A stretch of 40,256 bases of DNA, taken from positions 1 to 40,256 of the forward strand of contig CAMLGR010000021.1 in the NCBI GenBank assembly GCA_946479615.1. The letters are read 5' to 3'. This DNA is from an uncultured Bacteroidota bacterium (GTDB taxonomy: Bacteria > Bacteroidota > Bacteroidia > Chitinophagales > Chitinophagaceae). Below are positions 35,628 to 40,256 of the stretch, piece by piece. The notes below the pieces were generated by a model. That model was not told the origin of the DNA. It worked only from the letters and a program-made list of their open reading frames with translations, and ran no database searches. Positions within the stretch are counted from its first letter, which is position 1; every line of letters starts with the position of its first letter. Made by a program: the position numbers and the translations under genes.

Positions 35628-36785
35628 ATGAAAAAATTTCTGAAACTTTTCCTGCTTGCCGCAATGGTGACGGTGTTGTACACGGCATGTGATAAGGTTG
35701 ATAAAAATCCTTTCTACGATAATGGGAAAGCAGTCGTACTAAGCAGTACAAAGACAAGCATCAATCCTACCGCTGCGGATTCCAATAATGTAGCTGTTAC
35801 TTTTTCCTGGACATCTCCTGAGTATGCAACGGCTGCCAGTAATTACAAATTCGTTATCGAGATCGATTCAAGCGGTCGTAATTTCTCCAAAGCAGTTACC
35901 AAAACAGTAACAGGCGTCAGCGAAGCTTCTTTTATTGGCAAGGAACTGAATGCGATCCTGCTAGGATATGGATTTGATTTCAACAAGGCGTATGATATGG
36001 ATGTAAGAGTGACTTCTTCTTATGCCAACAACAATGAGCGCTACCAGTCGAATGTACTCAAACTGAAAATGACGGCCTATGTAACGCCGCCCAAAGTATT
36101 GCCCCCGACTACCAATCATTTATATATGGTAGGTAATGCTACCCAGGGCCAGTGGGCCAATCCTGTTCCGGTTCCTTCCCAGGAGCTGGTTCGTGTTGAT
36201 TCGGTTACTTACGGTGGTTTATTCAACCTGAATGCGGCGGGCGAATACCTGCTGTTACCGGTGAATACAAATACCTGGAATGCAAAATATGGTGTTCCCG
36301 ACAAAAGCCTGGCTGGTTTGAGTGCTGGCGGTACTTTTGGGTTCCATCTTGATCCGGCGACTGAATTCAATGATAACTTCCCTGGTCCTGCTACAGCGGG
36401 TTGGTATAAAATGATGTATGATTTCCAGGGTGGTCGTTTCACGGTTACTTCCCTGGCTGATCCGGCTCCGCAGGAATTATATATTACCGGGGATGCGACA
36501 GCTGATAACTGGACAAATACTCCATCGGCGGCACAGAAATTCACCCGGTTGAACAATGCTGAATTCGAGATCAGCATTGCATTGATCCCGGGAAAGAATT
36601 ATAAATTCCTTTCTTCCTTTGCTAACTGGCAACCACAATTCGGCGGCACTTCTGCTACCGGCGCAACAATGGGTGCCAACTATGGAAGCAGTAATGATCC
36701 AGACGGGATACCTTCCCCTGCAACAGCAGGAACCTACAAGATCCATGTCAACTTTCTTACCAACACTTATAAGGTTACTCAATAA
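35628..36785 (+). CDS. SusE/SusF-type outer membrane glycan-binding lipoprotein (two starch-binding modules)
   Basis: 385 aa. A lipoprotein signal (MVTVLYTACDKVDKN) leads into a SusE-like N-terminal Ig domain at about 25-160 (AVVLSSTKTSINPTAADSNN, VTFSWTSPEYATAASNY). Two tandem CBM-like modules follow at about 162-280 (HLYMVGNATQGQWANPVPVP, WYKMMYDFQGGRFTVTSL) and 283-385 (ELYITGDATADNWTNTPSAA, YKIHVNFLTNTYKVTQ). It is paralogous to the preceding gene, with one more module. It probably extends from the cell surface to hold starch near the secreted amylase. It is the last gene before a strong terminator. Confidence 0.88.
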   Translation: MKKFLKLFLLAAMVTVLYTACDKVDKNPFYDNGKAVVLSSTKTSINPTAADSNNVAVTFSWTSPEYATAASNYKFVIEIDSSGRNFSKAVTKTVTGVSEASFIGKELNAILLGYGFDFNKAYDMDVRVTSSYANNNERYQSNVLKLKMTAYVTPPKVLPPTTNHLYMVGNATQGQWANPVPVPSQELVRVDSVTYGGLFNLNAAGEYLLLPVNTNTWNAKYGVPDKSLAGLSAGGTFGFHLDPATEFNDNFPGPATAGWYKMMYDFQGGRFTVTSLADPAPQELYITGDATADNWTNTPSAAQKFTRLNNAEFEISIALIPGKNYKFLSSFANWQPQFGGTSATGATMGANYGSSNDPDGIPSPATAGTYKIHVNFLTNTYKVTQ

Positions 36786-36813
36786 GCATCATATACCTTC
36801 AAATGATAATACC

Positions 36814-36840
36814 AAAGACCGCCCATCCCGGCGGTCTTTT
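36814..36840 (+). terminator. Rho-independent terminator of the susCDEF transcript
   Basis: AAAGACCGCC and GGCGGTCTTT form a perfect 10-bp stem with a 6-nt loop (CATCCC) and a short T-run, 29 nt after the SusF-type stop codon. Confidence 0.88.
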
Positions 36841-36850
36841 CATTTATGCC

Positions 36851-36945
36851 CTATGTGAAACCTATGTTCCTATGTGTCTATGTGGTAAAAAACTGACTGG
36901 CGTAGGCTCACCACATAGACACATAGGAACATAGATTTCACATAG
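36851..36945. repeat. Family A palindromic repeat, copy 3 (short centre)
   Basis: The left arm is 36851-36888 and the right arm 36911-36945. The third unit reads TGTGTCTATG instead of TGTGCCTATG, and the right arm carries the matching CATAGACACA, a paired change compared with copies 2 and 4. One unpaired difference exists (CATAGATTT for CATAGGTTT). The centre is only 22 nt and contains ACTGGCGTAGGCT, whose complement (CCTACGCCAGT) recurs in copy 4. It lies between the sus terminator and the lacI promoter. Confidence 0.95.
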
Positions 36946-36972
36946 GATAAATAAAAATCCTCCCTAAAAATC

Positions 36973-37015
36973 TATTTTTGAAAAGGTTTCCCTAGTTTAG
37001 CGCAAACGATTGCGC
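36973..37015 (+). promoter_or_regulatory. lacI -7 element and autoregulatory LacI-type operator
   Basis: TATTTTTG at 36973-36980 matches TAnnTTTG exactly. GCGCAAACGATTGCGC at 37000-37015 has 6-bp perfect outer arms and the LacI-family core AAnCGnTT, and ends at the base before the ATG. A regulator bound there would block its own transcription or initiation complex, the usual autorepression of this family. Confidence 0.65.
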
Positions 37016-38035
37016 ATGCGTCGAAGAGCCACCATCTCTGATATAGCCAAACAACTCAAAACCACCCCGGCGACGGTTTCCCGGGCGCTGAGAGATCATC
37101 CGCGTATCAGTGCGCAAACCAAGCAAAAGGTTCACCAGCTCGCAGAAAAACTGAACTTCCGTATTAATAAAGTCGCTTCTTCGCTTCGCTCCGGTAAAAC
37201 TCATGTCATCGGTGTTATGATACCCAGTGCGGAGATCAACTTCTTTGGGTCTGTCGTGCATGGCATTGAAAGCCTCGCCAATGAAGAAGGCTATACCGTG
37301 CTCATCTACCAGACCAATGAGCGCCGCGAATATGAAGTAAAGGGATTGGAAACATTTTTATCGGCACGGGTAGATGGAATCCTGGTTTCTATTTCCAAGG
37401 AAACCAAAGACTACTCTCATTTCGAAGAAATCAAAAACAAAGGCATCCCGATCGTTTTCTTTGACCGGGGAAATGATAAACTGGAAATCTCCTCGGTATT
37501 GATCGATGATCTTCGTGGCGCCTATATCGCCACCCAACACTTATTGAAGCAGGGCTATCGTCGCATTGCTCATATCTCCGGGCCGCTGCACATGAAAACA
37601 TTCAAAGACAGGTTGAAAGGATATAAAAGAGCATTGCAGGACAGCAAAATCAAATATGATCCCTCCTTATTGTACTCTGGTGATATCTCTATCCAGGCGG
37701 GGAAAACGGGGATCGAAAAATTGCTGGACATGAAAAAGCCTCCTGATGCTGTATTTGCCGCAGAAGACTTCACTGCTTTGGGGGCTGTAAAAGAATTAAA
37801 GAACAGGAAAATAAAAATACCATCGCAATTTGGAGTGATTGGTTTTGCGAATGAATTGTTCGGTGAGCATATTACACCGAGCCTCTCTACAGTCGATCAG
37901 CAAACCGTGAAAATGGGGGAGGAATCATTCCGCCTGGTGCTGGAAATGATCAATAGTAAAACCAGTCCTGTAAAGAATGTAAAAAAAGTAGTGCTTGACC
38001 CGTTGCTTATCCTTCGGGAATCATCACAAAAATAA
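37016..38035 (+). CDS. LacI family transcriptional regulator
   Basis: 339 aa. The N-terminal LacI helix-turn-helix and hinge are clear: TISDIAKQLKTTPATVSRAL, then RDHPRISAQTKQKVHQLAEK and VASSLRSGKTHVIGVM. The periplasmic-binding-protein-like effector domain follows (IVFFDRGNDKLEISSVLIDD, GYRRIAHISGP, PPDAVFAAEDFTALGAVKEL, FGVIGFANELFGEHITPSLS). It most likely senses a sugar from the alpha-glucan pathway and controls the symporter downstream, itself, and possibly the sus genes. ATG 37016 is chosen over an in-frame TTG at 37010 that lies inside the operator. Confidence 0.92.
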   Translation: MRRRATISDIAKQLKTTPATVSRALRDHPRISAQTKQKVHQLAEKLNFRINKVASSLRSGKTHVIGVMIPSAEINFFGSVVHGIESLANEEGYTVLIYQTNERREYEVKGLETFLSARVDGILVSISKETKDYSHFEEIKNKGIPIVFFDRGNDKLEISSVLIDDLRGAYIATQHLLKQGYRRIAHISGPLHMKTFKDRLKGYKRALQDSKIKYDPSLLYSGDISIQAGKTGIEKLLDMKKPPDAVFAAEDFTALGAVKELKNRKIKIPSQFGVIGFANELFGEHITPSLSTVDQQTVKMGEESFRLVLEMINSKTSPVKNVKKVVLDPLLILRESSQK

Positions 38036-38037
38036 CC

Positions 38038-38158
38038 CTATGTGAACCCTATGTTCCTATGTGCCTATGTGGTGAACCTACGCCAGTCTTGCATAATACT
38101 ATAACAGCATTGCGTAATTTTTACCACATAGGCACATAGGAACATAGGGTTCACATAG
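38038..38158. repeat. Family A palindromic repeat, copy 4 (full length)
   Basis: The left arm is 38038-38073 (with an extra C at 38037) and the right arm 38121-38158. Compared with copy 2, the left arm has GTGAACCCTATG for GTGAAACCTATG. The right arm has the exactly compensating CATAGGGTTCAC for CATAGGTTTCAC. The 47-nt centre begins with CCTACGCCAGTC, shared with copy 3. The element starts 2 nt after the lacI stop codon and ends 24 nt before the symporter -7 element. Confidence 0.96.
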
Positions 38159-38182
38159 AGAGTATGGTAATTGAAATGCCTT

Positions 38183-38202
38183 TATATTTGAATCGTTTAA
38201 AA
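38183..38202 (+). promoter_or_regulatory. Symporter promoter -7 element overlapped by a LacI-type operator
   Basis: TATATTTG (38183-38190) matches TAnnTTTG exactly. TTTGAATCGTTTAAAA (38187-38202) fits the LacI-family palindrome TTTnAAnCGnTTnAAA at all fixed positions and shares the last four bases of the -7 box. Its core, read on the other strand (AAACGATT), is the same as in the operator at lacI. A bound repressor would sit on the transcription start, 14 nt before the symporter ATG. Confidence 0.6.
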
Positions 38203-38215
38203 ATAAAATAGCTAT

Positions 38216-39874
38216 ATGAATCTTAATCTTCAGGCGATTGACTATGTTATCATCATCATTTACTTCCTGTTCGTGATAGGAATAGGGTTTATGCTAAAGA
38301 AAAGGGTAAAGACCGGGAACGACTTCCTGATGAGTAACAGGAGTATACCGTTATGGATCACCAGTCTTGCCTTTATCTCTGCCAACCTGGGAGCACAGGA
38401 AGTATTGGGTATGGCCGCCAATGGCGCTAAATATGGATTCTATACGGCGCACTTTTATTGGTTGGGAGCGGCATTGGCAATGATATTTCTTGGCGTATTT
38501 ATGATGCCATTCTATTATGGCAGCAAGGCCAGGAGCGTTCCCGAATATCTCAAACTACGGTTCGATGAAAAAACAAGAACATTCAATGCGGTGACTTTTG
38601 CGGTCATGACTGTTTTCTCTTCCGGCGTTTCTTTATATGCCTTGGCCATATTGATGCAAACCATTCTTGGATGGAGCTTTAGCTTTTCTATCTGGATCGC
38701 AGCAGGCATTGTACTGGTCTATACTTTCCTCGGTGGATTGACCAGCGCCGTCTATAATGAAGTACTGCAATTCTTCCTGATCGTACTGGGTATTGCGCCA
38801 TTGGTGTATATCGGTCTTCATAAAGCAGGAGGATGGGAAGGCATCATGCATAATGTAGAAAATGCCAAACTCCACCTGTGGGTAGGAATGGATCATGCCG
38901 CTAACAATCCGATGGGGGTAGATGCATTCAGCCTTGTATTCGGGTTGGGGTTTGTATTGGCGTTTGGTTATTGGTGCACCGACTTCCTGGTCGTGCAGCG
39001 GGCCATGATCTCGCGCAACCTGAATGATGCACAACGTACACCGTTGATTGCTGCTATACCAAAAATTCTTATGCCGGCGATCGTTATCCTTCCCGGTATT
39101 GTATTGCTCGCATTGCAAAGCCAGTTCTCGGGGTTTGAACTGCCAAAAACAGCATCGGGTGAAGTAAATTATAATATGGTGCTTCCTTTATTATTATCGA
39201 AGATCTATCCTAACGGAATCCTGGGTGTTGGTATTACGGCCCTGATCGCTTCATTCATGTCGGGCATGGCAGGAAATGTAACGGCTTTTAATACTGTCTG
39301 GACCTACGATATTTACCAGGCGCATATTAAAAAAGACGCTTCTGAAAATCATTATCTCCGTGTAGGAAAAGCAACTACCGTGGTTGGTATTCTTATTTCG
39401 ATTGCGACTGCTTATGTGGCAAGAGGTTTCAATAGCATCATGGACCTGCTGCAACTGGTATTCAGTTTTGTCAATGCTCCTTTATTCGCAACATTTTTCC
39501 TCGGTATGTTCTGGAAAAGAACAACCGGTCATGGCGCTTTCTGGGGGTTACTGGCAGGTACGGGTGCAGCTGCGCTTACACATGGGTTGACAGTGGCGGA
39601 AGGAAAAGGTGGATGGCTCGCAAATCTGCATGTATTCTATTCTGGCACAAGTCAGGCGTTCAATATCGCTGCTATCGCCTTTATTGTTTGTATGATAGTG
39701 ACGGTGCTGGTTAGTTTAGTGACCAAACCCAAACCCAATGATCAATTGGTGGGCCTGGTATACAGCCTGACGCCGAAGCAAAAGGATTCTGCTAAAGTAT
39801 GGTACAAAAATCCGCTTTGGCTGGGTATGATCGTATTGGCAGCAACGCTTATCTTAAACATCATTTTCTTCTAA
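38216..39874 (+). CDS. Sodium:solute symporter (SSS/SLC5 family), probable sugar transporter
   Basis: 552 aa inner-membrane protein with about 13-14 hydrophobic helices: IDYVIIIIYFLFVIGIGFML, TSLAFISANLGAQEVLGMAA, IWIAAGIVLVYTFLGGLTSA, LQFFLIVLGIAPLVYIGLH, GVGITALIASFMSGMAGNVT and ILNIIFF at the end. The SASANLGAQE-like first helix and the LTSAVYNEVLQ segment are typical of the sugar branch (vSGLT-like). Sodium-driven glucose or galactose-type uptake is inferred. It follows lacI and carries an operator on its promoter, so it probably brings the monosaccharide product of the locus into the cytoplasm. A small membrane protein gene begins 18 nt later. Confidence 0.92.
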   Translation: MNLNLQAIDYVIIIIYFLFVIGIGFMLKKRVKTGNDFLMSNRSIPLWITSLAFISANLGAQEVLGMAANGAKYGFYTAHFYWLGAALAMIFLGVFMMPFYYGSKARSVPEYLKLRFDEKTRTFNAVTFAVMTVFSSGVSLYALAILMQTILGWSFSFSIWIAAGIVLVYTFLGGLTSAVYNEVLQFFLIVLGIAPLVYIGLHKAGGWEGIMHNVENAKLHLWVGMDHAANNPMGVDAFSLVFGLGFVLAFGYWCTDFLVVQRAMISRNLNDAQRTPLIAAIPKILMPAIVILPGIVLLALQSQFSGFELPKTASGEVNYNMVLPLLLSKIYPNGILGVGITALIASFMSGMAGNVTAFNTVWTYDIYQAHIKKDASENHYLRVGKATTVVGILISIATAYVARGFNSIMDLLQLVFSFVNAPLFATFFLGMFWKRTTGHGAFWGLLAGTGAAALTHGLTVAEGKGGWLANLHVFYSGTSQAFNIAAIAFIVCMIVTVLVSLVTKPKPNDQLVGLVYSLTPKQKDSAKVWYKNPLWLGMIVLAATLILNIIFF

Positions 39875-39892
39875 ATCATTTAATGAAACGAT

Positions 39893-40081
39893 ATGAAAAG
39901 GTTATATGATCTCCGGTTTGTGATTGGTATCTTCTTTTTGGTAGTGGGTGTTTTATTATTAGCCTATGCATTCATAGGAGAAACATCCGATTCAACCGCA
40001 GTGAATAGCTGGTGCGGAGGCATCTTCACTGTTTTTGGAATATTGATGGTGCTGCTGGCAATAAAGAAACCAGTGGAATAA
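39893..40081 (+). CDS. Small two-helix membrane protein downstream of the symporter
   Basis: 62 aa. Two hydrophobic helices (FVIGIFFLVVGVLLLAYAFI and GGIFTVFGILMVLLAI) are separated by a short polar loop (GETSDSTAVNSWC), with a basic N terminus (MKRLYDLR). It starts 18 nt after the symporter stop, so it is probably cotranslated with it. No named family is recognised; a role as an accessory subunit is a guess from position only. Confidence 0.75.
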   Translation: MKRLYDLRFVIGIFFLVVGVLLLAYAFIGETSDSTAVNSWCGGIFTVFGILMVLLAIKKPVE

Positions 40082-40113
40082 TATATTCTAAATACCGGGA
40101 CAATTGATTAGAC

Positions 40114-40156
40114 AAACCCTATAACCTTCTGATAAAGGCTATAGGTTTCACATAGG
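40114..40156. repeat. Decayed Family A remnant
   Basis: ATAGGTTTCACATAGG (40141-40156) is identical to the outer end of the Family A right arm. AAACCCTATAACCTT (40114-40128) can pair imperfectly with AAGGCTATAGGTTT (40135-40148). The inner units and the CTACGCC centre are missing. It lies 32 nt after the last gene of the locus. The remaining bases to the end of the window are AT-rich with no feature I can support. Confidence 0.65.
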
Positions 40157-40256
40157 CTTCTTTATAAAATAGCTTTCATCAGTAAATGAAAAAGGAATAA
40201 GACATTTTATTACTTCCATACTATTTGGTGGTAAACGATAAAAATAAATACACAAT

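Overview
The window reads as chromosomal DNA from a member of the Bacteroidota, most likely Chitinophagaceae. The evidence is two SusC/SusD loci, an extracellular amylase with a type IX secretion (T9SS) C-terminal sorting domain, many lipoproteins, Bacteroidota-type promoters (TTTG, about 20 nt, TAnnTTTG), moderate GC and short AT-rich intergenic gaps. I see no phage, insertion sequence, CRISPR, rRNA or tRNA. No gap without a gene exceeds about 290 bases.

Region 1 (96-15337, all +) is a polysaccharide utilisation locus. It encodes a SusC with an STN domain, a SusD, a LamG surface lipoprotein, two tandem GH144-type (glucoamylase-like, pfam10091) lipoproteins, a GH43-discoidin protein, a GDSL/SGNH esterase, a GH3 beta-glucosidase and a secreted formylglycine-generating-enzyme-like lipoprotein. 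GH144 plus GH3 suggests beta-1,2-glucan as the substrate. The GH43 and esterase suggest a decorated or mixed glycan.

Region 2 (15471-26124, mixed strands) is mostly housekeeping: a TetR regulator with an isolated PaaE-like reductase, a PfkB-family sugar kinase, an unknown membrane protein, a lamin-tail-domain secreted protein, asd, yceI, a DUF2461 protein and ligA. The asd gene has what looks like a complete transcription attenuator: promoter, a Met/Lys/Thr-rich leader peptide, an antiterminator and a terminator that exclude each other.

Region 3 (26296-40081, all +) is a starch/alpha-glucan locus. A T9SS-secreted GH13 amylase cuts the polymer outside. A Nudix-fold regulator with a degenerate catalytic box follows. 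SusC, SusD, SusE and SusF bind and import the products. A LacI-family regulator, a sodium:solute symporter and a small membrane protein complete the set. Candidate operators sit before susC, at the lacI start and on the symporter promoter.

Long palindromic repeats run through the whole window. The main family has four full copies (7618, 23899, 36851, 38038) and a remnant (40114). Its arms are built of 8-nt CCTATGTG-like units, its centre carries CTACGCC, and copies differ by matching changes in both arms. Three copies start 2-3 nt after a stop codon. At least two other palindromic families of similar style, and one or two weaker single-arm or degenerate relatives, occupy other gaps.
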